From Caldifarciminota bacterium UBA2202 (lineage in GTDB: Bacteria > Hydrothermota > 32-111), in assembly GCA_002327905.1 (NCBI GenBank), contig DCUY01000049.1, positions 25,537 to 38,312 of the forward strand: a stretch of DNA of 12,776 nt. Reading direction: 5' to 3'. A program made the position numbers and the translations under genes. Below, piece after piece: positions 6,893 through 12,776 of this stretch. How positions within the stretch are numbered: the first letter of the stretch is position 1; every line of letters starts with the position of its first letter. The notes below the pieces were generated by a model. The model did not search any database. It saw nothing but the letters and a program-made list of their open reading frames with translations, and was not told where the DNA came from.

Positions 6893-9190
6893 GTGACAGA
6901 AAATGATAAAACGATTAGACATAATGACGCTAAAAATAATAAACCCAAAGCAGTATCGGACGAAACGGTTATTAAAAACGGGAAAGAGCAAATATCTTCA
7001 GAAGTAAAAGAAAATAATAATATCGACGATATAAAAACCTTCAAAGAGTTTAAAATTATAAAAGAAAATGAAGCTAGAGGAGGTGAAGCGGATACTTTTA
7101 TAATAGAGAATTCATCCGAAAAAAGCTTTTTAAAATTGTATCGCAAAGGAATAGAGCCTAAACAAGAAGTAGTTAAGAAAATAAGCGAATTGAGTAATAA
7201 CTATAATGATTATTTTATAAGAATCAAACAGTTTGGCAAAGATGATAAAACGAACAGGTACTATGAGATAATGGAATATGCGACAGGTGGTAATTTGAAA
7301 GAATATTTGGAGAAAAATAACATTACAGTTAAAGATAAAATTGCATTAATTCAAAAAATAAATGAAGGTCTCAACATTCTTCACAAAAATGACATTTTAT
7401 ATCTTGATTTAAAGCCATCAAATATTCTATTGAAAGGCAAAAATATTCAAAATATTGTTTTATCTGATTTTGGAATATCAAATGTTTTAGAAGCCGAACA
7501 AACAATGCGCTTCACTCAAGTAAGGGGAACACCTCAATATATGGCTCCAGAAATGTTCTCAAGAGCCATGCGCAAGGAGTCGGATTATTGGGCTCTCGGA
7601 ATGTGCATCTATGAACTTTGTTATGGAAAACTGCCTTTTGCAGGACTAAACGAAGCAGTCATTGCCCTATATATAACGACAAAAAATATAGAATTTCCAG
7701 AAGGACCAGATGTTAGATTCATACATCTTATGAAAGGACTTTTGTTAAGGAATTACGACAATAGATACGGGTTTAGGCAAATTGAAAATTGGGTAAAAGG
7801 AAAGAATCTGCCCAAGGTTATTATGGAAGAAGCTATTGAAAGCAAACGTTCATTTGAACTTATTGGCGAGAGATACCAAACATTAAAAGATCTTTCTTCG
7901 GGATTTATAAAAAGTGAAATTAATTGGAGAGAGGCGAAAAAATCACTTGGAAGGGGAGAGTTTTCGTCTGTTTGTGAACAAAACGGTGATAAAAAAGATC
8001 AAATGTTTTTAGATAATTTAAAAAACTCATCAATCGATGAAAATCTTAAACTTCTAAGAATAACTTATACATATAATAAAGATTTGCCCCTTGTAATTTT
8101 TGGGAAAAAAATAAGCGTAAGTAATTTATATTTGTATTTAGGAAAGTATTTAAATGATAAATCAACTGAAGGTGAAAAAGAAATTATTGAAATAATGATA
8201 AAAACCAGTAATCTAATAAATTATATTAATGAATATTTTGACCTAACAAAAAGCAATAATATTGAATACAGAGTAATAGTTAATATTGTTAAGTTCATTA
8301 ATAGCATTGGTCTGTCGGAAGAGGATAAAATTGATTATTTAAAAACACTCTTGGATCGATATAACAATAAGCAAAAATTGAATGGAAAAGACAACAAAAT
8401 TATGTTCAGTATACTAGAAAAAGAGAAGTTTGATCCAAAGTCGGTCAAAATATTAAAAAATTATTTGGGAATTAAAGAACCAGAGATAAAATTAACTAAT
8501 AATGTAAATTGGACTTCTAAAACAAATCCGATCTCAAATCCAATACCAAAAACATCACAAAGTTCTTCTGTTAATTTTAAAAAAATCGTTAAATACGTTT
8601 CGACAGCCATATATTCAATAGCTTTATTCTATACAATATTTTTTCTTTTCGATAAGACCTTTAAAAATGAAAAGTTCAGAACAAATTTTTGGGGAAGTAC
8701 AACATTCGTAGGAATTTATGACAGAATAGGGTTCGCGAATTTAAAAGAAAAAGAACTTAAAATGCTTAGTTCAATTGATGAAACAAATGTTGAATACGGG
8801 TATTATTTTACAATAGGAAGAAAAAATGATGCCATAAAAATGCTTGGTAGAATGATACAAAATAATAATGCAGGAATATTTGATAAAATTAATTACAGCA
8901 TTTTAAGCTTCAGTGGATTTAAAAATATGTTTCTTTTGGTTAGATTAGAGTTGTTTTTAGTTTTTATAATCCTTATAATCTCAAGTGTTATAATTAAATT
9001 TATAAGGTCAATAACGATATTACCCAAACCTTTAAAATGGATATCAAATTTTCTGGTTTGGACTTATCTTGCAGCATGTATCATTTTTTTGATTTTTACA
9101 AACGGTACTCCAATGTTGCCAGAATCTTTTATAAAAATTGCATTGTTTGGCATCGCAATTGTCACAATACCTGCCACTTATGGAACATAG
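6893..9190 (+). CDS. Membrane Ser/Thr protein kinase, non-RD type
   Basis: The start is GTG 6893, after AGGAGG (6881-6886). The 765-residue product has an Asn/Lys-rich N-terminus (1-50) and a kinase domain (about 52-310) with glycine loop ARGGEADTF (61-69), Lys81 in FLKLYR, catalytic loop YLDLKPSN (170-177), SDFG (191-194), RGTPQYMAPE (211-220) and DYWALGMCIYE (231-241). Asp172, Lys174, Asn177 and Asp192 are kept, so it should be active, but the usual HRD is YLD. About 250 residues of helical, low-complexity linker follow. Four hydrophobic segments come next (about 566-586, 680-702, 719-736, 745-763). If the kinase is cytoplasmic, residues 587-679 would be an external sensor loop. The gene lies 10 bases after the FHA gene and is the probable input of the circuit. 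Confidence 0.93.
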   Translation: MTENDKTIRHNDAKNNKPKAVSDETVIKNGKEQISSEVKENNNIDDIKTFKEFKIIKENEARGGEADTFIIENSSEKSFLKLYRKGIEPKQEVVKKISELSNNYNDYFIRIKQFGKDDKTNRYYEIMEYATGGNLKEYLEKNNITVKDKIALIQKINEGLNILHKNDILYLDLKPSNILLKGKNIQNIVLSDFGISNVLEAEQTMRFTQVRGTPQYMAPEMFSRAMRKESDYWALGMCIYELCYGKLPFAGLNEAVIALYITTKNIEFPEGPDVRFIHLMKGLLLRNYDNRYGFRQIENWVKGKNLPKVIMEEAIESKRSFELIGERYQTLKDLSSGFIKSEINWREAKKSLGRGEFSSVCEQNGDKKDQMFLDNLKNSSIDENLKLLRITYTYNKDLPLVIFGKKISVSNLYLYLGKYLNDKSTEGEKEIIEIMIKTSNLINYINEYFDLTKSNNIEYRVIVNIVKFINSIGLSEEDKIDYLKTLLDRYNNKQKLNGKDNKIMFSILEKEKFDPKSVKILKNYLGIKEPEIKLTNNVNWTSKTNPISNPIPKTSQSSSVNFKKIVKYVSTAIYSIALFYTIFFLFDKTFKNEKFRTNFWGSTTFVGIYDRIGFANLKEKELKMLSSIDETNVEYGYYFTIGRKNDAIKMLGRMIQNNNAGIFDKINYSILSFSGFKNMFLLVRLELFLVFIILIISSVIIKFIRSITILPKPLKWISNFLVWTYLAACIIFLIFTNGTPMLPESFIKIALFGIAIVTIPATYGT

Positions 9191-9205
9191 AAACGAGGAG
9201 GACGG

Positions 9206-9406
9206 ATGGCAATAAACTTCAGAAGAAGGATAAAGATATTTCCCGGGTTTTATCTCAATCTGGGGAAACGGGGAATTGGAGCATCCGCAGGAGTGTCGGG
9301 AGCAAGAGTTGGGATCGGTAAAAAAGGACCCTACTTTTCTCTCGGCATTCCGGGAACAGGATTGTTTTTCAAAGAATTTTTCAAAAACTTAAAAAAGCGC
9401 AAGTAA
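9206..9406 (+). CDS. DUF4236 miniprotein
   Basis: GAGGAGG (9195-9201) lies just before ATG 9206 and supports this 66-residue gene, 15 bases after the kinase stop. It matches DUF4236: MAINFRRRIKIFPGFYLNLG, then KRGIGASAGVSGARVGIGKK and GPYFSLGIPGTGLFF. The family consists of short beta-rich, Gly-rich repeats of unknown function; this is a complete single-domain version. The C-terminal tail (FFKEFFKNLKKRK) is aromatic and strongly basic, as in a membrane- or nucleic-acid-binding tail. There is no signal peptide. It appears to be the last gene of the PP2C-kinase operon. Whether it belongs functionally is uncertain, because DUF4236 genes also occur alone or near other conflict genes; the spacing favours membership. 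Confidence 0.8.
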   Translation: MAINFRRRIKIFPGFYLNLGKRGIGASAGVSGARVGIGKKGPYFSLGIPGTGLFFKEFFKNLKKRK

Positions 9407-9554
9407 GTAATATATCTAATTGCAGGCATTTGACGGATACTTGGATTCTTAGTAATGAAAAACATCACTAGTCACGAGTCAAGAGATGCCATGCGCCCTG
9501 AGCCATGGGCAAAGATCCATGGGTTGATGACAGTAAAAGGTTGATTTTCGGCTC
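9407..9554. repeat. Intergenic repeats between convergent genes
   Basis: This gap separates the operon from the convergent methyltransferase gene. It holds a partial copy of the CATCACTA/GTCACGAGTC repeat (9463-9480) and a second repeat with core TGAGCCATGGGC (9499-9510), which recurs with one change at 10421-10432. Two CCATGG palindromes (in 9503-9522) can pair to form a six-base stem with an eight-base loop. It could end transcription from both sides, but there is no U-rich tract, so it is not called a terminator. Confidence 0.5.
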
Positions 9555-10316
9555 TTAAACGAAAGCTTCCCAGACCATTTCGCTGGAGTTTGGAGTAAAG
9601 GGTCCTTTTTTGAAATCACCGTACAGATTCCATTTTGAGAATCCTGCTGTTTTAAGAAGCAGTTGAAATTCTTCTTTGAAAATCCATTTTACTTTCATGT
9701 CGGAAAGAGTCTCCCTCTCTCCGTCAATAAATTTCCATTCAATATTCTGAATCTGCGATATAGTGTCATTCTGCTGTCGATGGAACAATCTGACCAAGCC
9801 GCCATCAGAGAATTTTTTATAGTCTCCGTTGTGATGCCATTCTTCTGATGGTTCTGTCATCCGAAGAATTGCCGAGTAATTCGGAGAGAAGAAATTCAGT
9901 AAAAGCCGTCCGTCTTTCTTTAGATGATTTTTTATATTTCTTAATGTCTGAATCTGGTCTTCCTGTCTTACTAAATGCAAAAAAGATCTGGCCGGAATAA
10001 AGATTAAGTCAAAATGAGTATCATATTCAAATGACACCATGTCCTGAATAGAAACTGTCTTATCAATATCGATTATTCCCTTTGCTTTTGCCTTCTCTTT
10101 CAGAATTGAGAGCATCTGTTCTGAAATATCAAAACCGGTGATATCAATTCTCTCCTCAAGAAGAGGGAGAAGAATCATTCCGGTTCCGGTTGCGATTTCC
10201 AAACACTTGCCTTTGGTTTTTCTGCACTCATTTTTGTAGAATTCAAGCTCAGACTGGTGCCTTCCCTGATTGTAGGAATCGTATATTTCCGCCCAGATTG
10301 ATTCTTCGTAATTCAT
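9555..10316 (-). CDS. Class I SAM-dependent methyltransferase
   Basis: The 253-residue protein on the minus strand has the Rossmann methyltransferase motifs: motif I LEIATGTGMILLPL (39-52), the acidic strand end GFDISEQML (61-69), and FDLIFIPARSFLHL followed by a helix of the LRNIKNHLKKDG type. Residues about 30-150 hold the SAM-binding core. The C-terminal 100 residues are beta-rich and resemble the small-molecule or protein methyltransferases of the Methyltransf_11/25 group. The substrate cannot be told from sequence. GGAG sites lie 3 and 8 bases before the ATG. The gene has its own promoter and faces the operon, so it is probably independent of it. Its surroundings are repeats on both sides. 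Confidence 0.88.
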   Translation of the reverse strand: MNYEESIWAEIYDSYNQGRHQSELEFYKNECRKTKGKCLEIATGTGMILLPLLEERIDITGFDISEQMLSILKEKAKAKGIIDIDKTVSIQDMVSFEYDTHFDLIFIPARSFLHLVRQEDQIQTLRNIKNHLKKDGRLLLNFFSPNYSAILRMTEPSEEWHHNGDYKKFSDGGLVRLFHRQQNDTISQIQNIEWKFIDGERETLSDMKVKWIFKEEFQLLLKTAGFSKWNLYGDFKKGPFTPNSSEMVWEAFV

Positions 10317-10348
10317 AAACTCCGCTCCGGTTATATTTCCATAACAAA

Positions 10349-10377
10349 ATTACATTTTATTCACGATATTTTGTCAA
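10349..10377 (-). promoter_or_regulatory. Promoter of the methyltransferase gene
   Basis: On the minus strand TTGACA (10372-10377), a 17-base spacer and TGTAAT (10349-10354) form a near-consensus sigma70-type promoter, with one mismatch in the -10 box. Transcription would start near 10342, giving a leader of roughly 25 bases that includes the GGAG ribosome-binding sites. Confidence 0.65.
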
Positions 10378-10569
10378 TAATGATACGCGGTAAATCTTCG
10401 GAAGAGCGAATAAAAAGCCATGAGCCGTGGGCCGGGGGCTGTGACTGGGAGAAGAGGCGACTTGTGAATTGCATTTTATACATTTATAAGATATTCATGT
10501 CACTGATGTTTACACAGTTATGGCTATGATGTGTTAAAGAATAAATTACCCTTAAATGTTTATTCCCTC
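10378..10569. other. Intergenic region upstream of the AbiE promoter
   Basis: Between the divergent promoters of the methyltransferase and the AbiE operon there is no supported gene. It contains the repeat AGCCATGAGCCGTGGGC (10416-10432), related to the copy on the other side of the methyltransferase gene, followed by a GC-rich patch unlike the surrounding AT-rich DNA. The open frame beginning at GTG 10531 runs into the AbiEi gene but contains the promoter, so it is not taken as coding. Confidence 0.55.
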
Positions 10570-10618
10570 TTGACATTTGTTCAACAATGTGCTATGTTCA
10601 ATTTAGTTGAACAAGGAG
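10570..10618 (+). promoter_or_regulatory. AbiE promoter with operator-like repeats
   Basis: TTGACA (10570-10575), 17 bases, then TATGTT (10593-10598) form a promoter, with AAGGAG at 10613-10618 before GTG 10624. Overlapping it are three related sites: TTGTTCAACAA (10577-10587, itself a palindrome), ATGTTCAATTT (10594-10604) and TAGTTGAACAA (10604-10614, inverted). The outer two form a perfect nine-base inverted repeat, TTGTTCAAC / GTTGAACAA. The sites cover the spacer, the -10 box and the transcript start. AbiEi antitoxins are known to bind inverted repeats in their own promoter, so this fits negative autoregulation. Confidence 0.7.
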
Positions 10619-10623
10619 TTAAA

Positions 10624-11613
10624 GTGAACAATAAGACCGAATTTAGAGTAATGAAAGATATCAAAAGACTTTTTGTGGAAAATAGATGGGGTATTTTGGT
10701 GTTTGCTGAAACAAGCAAAAAACATAAGGATTTTGAGAATGATGTAAAAATAGGTGATGACATTTATCAATTGAAGTATATTACAAACACAGATTTGAAT
10801 TATATCAGGCATCAGAAGGCACGGCATACAAAAGAAAAAGTCATATTTGTGAAAGATTATTTAAATAGGAAAGATGCCGATGAGATGATAAAAGAAAATA
10901 TTAATTTCATTGATACTGCAGGAAATGCTTTTATAAAAAATAACAGAATACATATTGAAATCACAGGAAAGAGAAAGGAATTGTTTGAAACTATCATGAT
11001 TGTTCGCGAAAAAATGACTCCGGCAGCAGTGAAATTGAATTTTCTTCTTTTAAGAGACCCAAATGCAATAAACAAACCTTACAGACAGCTGGCCAAAGAT
11101 GCCGGAATCGGGTTTGGAGGCGTTACAAAAATATTTGAAGATCTCAAGAGAAACAACTATATTGTTGTAATGAATGGTAAAAAGATTTTAACCAATACCC
11201 GCAAATTATTTGACAAATGGGTTGAAGGTTATCTCCAAAATCTCAATCATAAAATTATTCTCGGAAATTATAAATTTGGCAAAGCTTGGACGGAGTTTAA
11301 AGGCGTAAACAAAACTGAAGCAAAATGGGGAGGCGAAGTTGCAGCTTATAAATTGGGCGGAAACATAAAACCTGCGGAACTTACTCTCTATATTGATCAG
11401 AATTATTATGATGAACTAATCAAAACAAATATGTTGTTAAAAGAAGCAAATGGAAATGTCCTGCTGAAGAACAAGTTTTGGAATTTTGAGGATAAAGGAG
11501 ATATGGTTGATGCAATGATAGTATATGTCGATTTAATCGGAAATGGAAATCAAAGAGATGAGGAGGCGGCAAAACTAATATATGAAACGCACATTGCTAA
11601 ACATCTCAGGTAA
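10624..11613 (+). CDS. AbiEi-family type IV antitoxin and repressor
   Basis: I place the start at GTG 10624, giving 329 residues, because the -35, -10 and operator sites lie inside the longer frame from 10531 and AAGGAG is well placed before 10624. The protein matches AbiEi-type antitoxins: an N-terminal region ending in the family motif FIDTAGNAFIK (95-105), a winged-helix region about 130-190 (PYRQLAKDAGIGFGGVTKIFEDL region), a C-terminal domain with WGGEVAAYKL (235-244) and AMIVYVDLIGNG (297-308). The family neutralises the AbiEii nucleotidyltransferase without direct contact and represses its own operon. The toxin gene overlaps its end by 32 bases. Since the toxin is broken here, the antitoxin may be kept only as a repressor or against a related toxin elsewhere. 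Confidence 0.85.
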   Translation: MNNKTEFRVMKDIKRLFVENRWGILVFAETSKKHKDFENDVKIGDDIYQLKYITNTDLNYIRHQKARHTKEKVIFVKDYLNRKDADEMIKENINFIDTAGNAFIKNNRIHIEITGKRKELFETIMIVREKMTPAAVKLNFLLLRDPNAINKPYRQLAKDAGIGFGGVTKIFEDLKRNNYIVVMNGKKILTNTRKLFDKWVEGYLQNLNHKIILGNYKFGKAWTEFKGVNKTEAKWGGEVAAYKLGGNIKPAELTLYIDQNYYDELIKTNMLLKEANGNVLLKNKFWNFEDKGDMVDAMIVYVDLIGNGNQRDEEAAKLIYETHIAKHLR

Positions 11614-12420
11614 ACTTGATAAAAGTTTAACAGATATAATTGCCGAAGTTCAAACGGTATCGGAGACAATGAATATTAAAATACTTCTTGTTGGAGCTCT
11701 TGTCAGGGATATTCATTTTGAATATGCTCATGGCTTTAAAAGCATGAGAAGAACATTGGATGTGGATATAGCAGTTATGGTTAACAATTTAAATGAATAT
11801 AATTCATTGAAAAACCATCTTATTTTGGATTATGATTTTACTGCGACAAACATAACACATCGTCTTAAAAAAAATATGATTGAAATCGATTTGATTCCAT
11901 TCGGCAAAATGCCTTTCCTCTTAACAAGGCAGAGTTGAATGGTAATGGTCAGGAAATGGATATATCCGCCTTTGAAGAAGTTTATGACAATTCAGTCGAA
12001 GTGATTTTATTAAAAAAACCGAAACTGCATATAAAAATACCAGATATACCCGGATTGATGATATTAAAATTATTTTCATACAGTGATAATCCGGGCAGAA
12101 GAAAAGATGCGGAAGACATTTACTTTATAATGAAATATTTTGAGCAGACTCTTGAACCAGAAGTATTCCATACTCAATATGAGCATCTGCTTACAAAATA
12201 TGAATATGATTCTAAGAAAATCAGTATAGCTATTTTGGGAGAACAGATAAAAGCAATTTTGGCTGATGATACTTTGACAAAGTTAAAACATATTATTTTT
12301 ATAGAAATAGAAGAAAACTCCGATTATTCGCTAATATTAAAAATGAGGAGACACGATGACAACAGTTTTGAACAAATGCTTAACTTTATGAAAATATTGT
12401 ATAACGCAATTGAGCAATGA
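11582..12420 (+). pseudogene. AbiEii-family nucleotidyltransferase toxin, frameshifted
   Basis: Two adjacent frames together encode one AbiEii-like toxin of about 279 residues. The first (11582-11938) has VGALVRDI (37-44) and the catalytic-type TLDVDIAV (58-65, Asp60/Asp62), then runs through IEIDLIPFGK before changing sense and stopping. The second frame continues naturally from about 11908 as AFPLNKAELNGNGQEMD, then GLMILKLFSYSD and GRRKDAEDIYFIM, the usual C-terminal AbiEii pattern. Adding one base in the A-run at 11906-11909 restores a single frame. The damage is therefore one lost base, either a real mutation or a sequencing error. A TTG at 11935 overlapping the first stop (TTGA) could in principle restart translation and give two separate chains. 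GAGGAGG sits about 14 bases before the start. AbiEii toxins transfer nucleotides to RNA and block growth. Confidence 0.8.
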
Positions 12421-12630
12421 GCTGAGGAGACATTTGACATTTCAAAAAAGAAGTTACGAGTTACGAGTTCCGAAAAGACGCCGTGAGCAAGAACAAAAGA
12501 GTGTGCTTGGACACTTATTCTGGGGACGGAGTATACTTTATACTTTTTATTGATAGATGCTTCACAGTAGAGATAACTATTGCGTAGTTCAGAATGACTG
12601 TGTTAGATGATAGATTCTTCACAAATGAAA

Positions 12631-12654
12631 ATCGCTAATCCGATATCACTGGTC
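12631..12654 (+). repeat. 24-base dispersed repeat, right copy
   Basis: This copy begins ATCGCTAATCC and differs at two of 24 positions from the copy at 72-95, in the same orientation. It is followed by CACTAGTCAT, as the third partial copy near 9466 is followed by GTCACGAGTC, so the two repeat types tend to occur joined. Confidence 0.6.
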
Positions 12655-12762
12655 ACTAGTCATAAAGACGCTTTGAGCAAGTAAAATCAAAAACAAAAGA
12701 GTGAAAAGAAGTAAGGAGATTGCTTCGCAGTGCTCGCAACGGAAGGAGAGTGAATAGCCGAC

Positions 12763-12776
12763 AAGGAGATTCCCAC
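12763..12776 (+). repeat. 14-base terminal direct repeat, right copy
   Basis: This is identical to bases 2-15. The sequence ends here, so whether the CGCTTCGCTCG continuation follows cannot be seen. Confidence 0.55.

Larger units (their letters stand above)
12421..12776. repeat. Gene-free repeat mosaic at right end
   Basis: No gene is seen. The stretch holds a short tandem TTACGAG (12454-12468); two copies of AAAGACGC..TGAGCAAG...AACAAAAGAGTG (about 12474-12503 and 12664-12703); two copies of GATAGATKCTTCACA (12552-12566, 12609-12623); the 24-base repeat also found at 72-95 (here 12631-12654); a GAGATTGCTTCG...CTCGCAA element (12716-12739); and AAGGAGATTCCCAC (12763-12776), identical to bases 2-15. 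A small AT hairpin, AGTATA-CTT-TATACT then a T-run (12530-12549), might end transcription weakly or be a transposon-end relic. Confidence 0.6.

Noticed and set aside
9037..9321. 94-codon plus-strand frame across the kinase end and the DUF4236 start
   Set aside because: It overlaps the last membrane segments of the kinase and the start of DUF4236 in another frame and has no ribosome-binding site.
1880..9406. TerY-P, BREX or type VI secretion regulatory cluster
   Set aside because: The kinase/phosphatase/FHA theme is shared, but no vWA/TerD, PglZ/BrxL-type or secretion structural gene is present.
10531..10623. Longer start (GTG 10531) for the AbiEi antitoxin
   Set aside because: The promoter, operators and ribosome-binding site lie within this part, and the family N-terminus begins after it.
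1..12776. Circular plasmid closed by the 14-base terminal identity
   Set aside because: Fourteen bases from a dispersed repeat family are too little, and there is no replication or partition gene.

Overview
The window is AT-rich bacterial DNA with Shine-Dalgarno starts (ATG, GTG and TTG), genes packed with 1-40 base overlaps, and intergenic stretches made of short dispersed repeats, including the 'GAGATTGCTTCG...CTCGCAA' and 'CACTAGTCACGAGTC' styles. The style would fit an uncultured FCB-group or other candidate-phylum bacterium, but no gene here fixes the taxon. The gene content is accessory: it reads as a defence or conflict-type island.

Layout. 1-466: gene-free repeat mosaic and a promoter. 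467-1677: a coupled DUF6978 / DUF1828-DUF1829 pair. 1692-1829: the first 45 codons of a DUF4062 gene, then abrupt loss of homology. 1880-9406: a seven-gene same-strand operon behind a perfect TTGACA-16-TATAAT promoter: PP2C phosphatase, helical/coiled-coil protein, ClpB-like AAA+ unfoldase with a degenerate N-terminal AAA module, NrdG-like radical SAM protein, zinc-ribbon-FHA protein, membrane Ser/Thr kinase, and a Gly-rich DUF4236 miniprotein. 9555-10316 (minus): a class I SAM methyltransferase with its own promoter, bracketed by related repeats. 10570-12420: an AbiE-type type IV toxin-antitoxin operon with an operator-like promoter; its nucleotidyltransferase toxin is frameshifted. 12421-12776: a second repeat mosaic ending in the same 14 bases found at positions 2-15.

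How the genes may work together. The central operon contains a complete reversible phosphorylation circuit: kinase as writer, FHA as pThr reader, PP2C as eraser. It is coupled to an ATP-driven protein-remodelling machine and a radical SAM enzyme that has no glycyl-radical partner in sight. The kinase has four predicted membrane segments and a probable external loop of about 90 residues, so an envelope signal could be passed by phosphorylation to the FHA protein and on to the coiled-coil/AAA+ pair. This combination is the best candidate for an undescribed system in the window. The parts are recognised by motif; the joint function is inference.

The flanking DUF4062 stub, DUF1828 pair and broken AbiE suggest repeated gain and loss of conflict modules at this locus.
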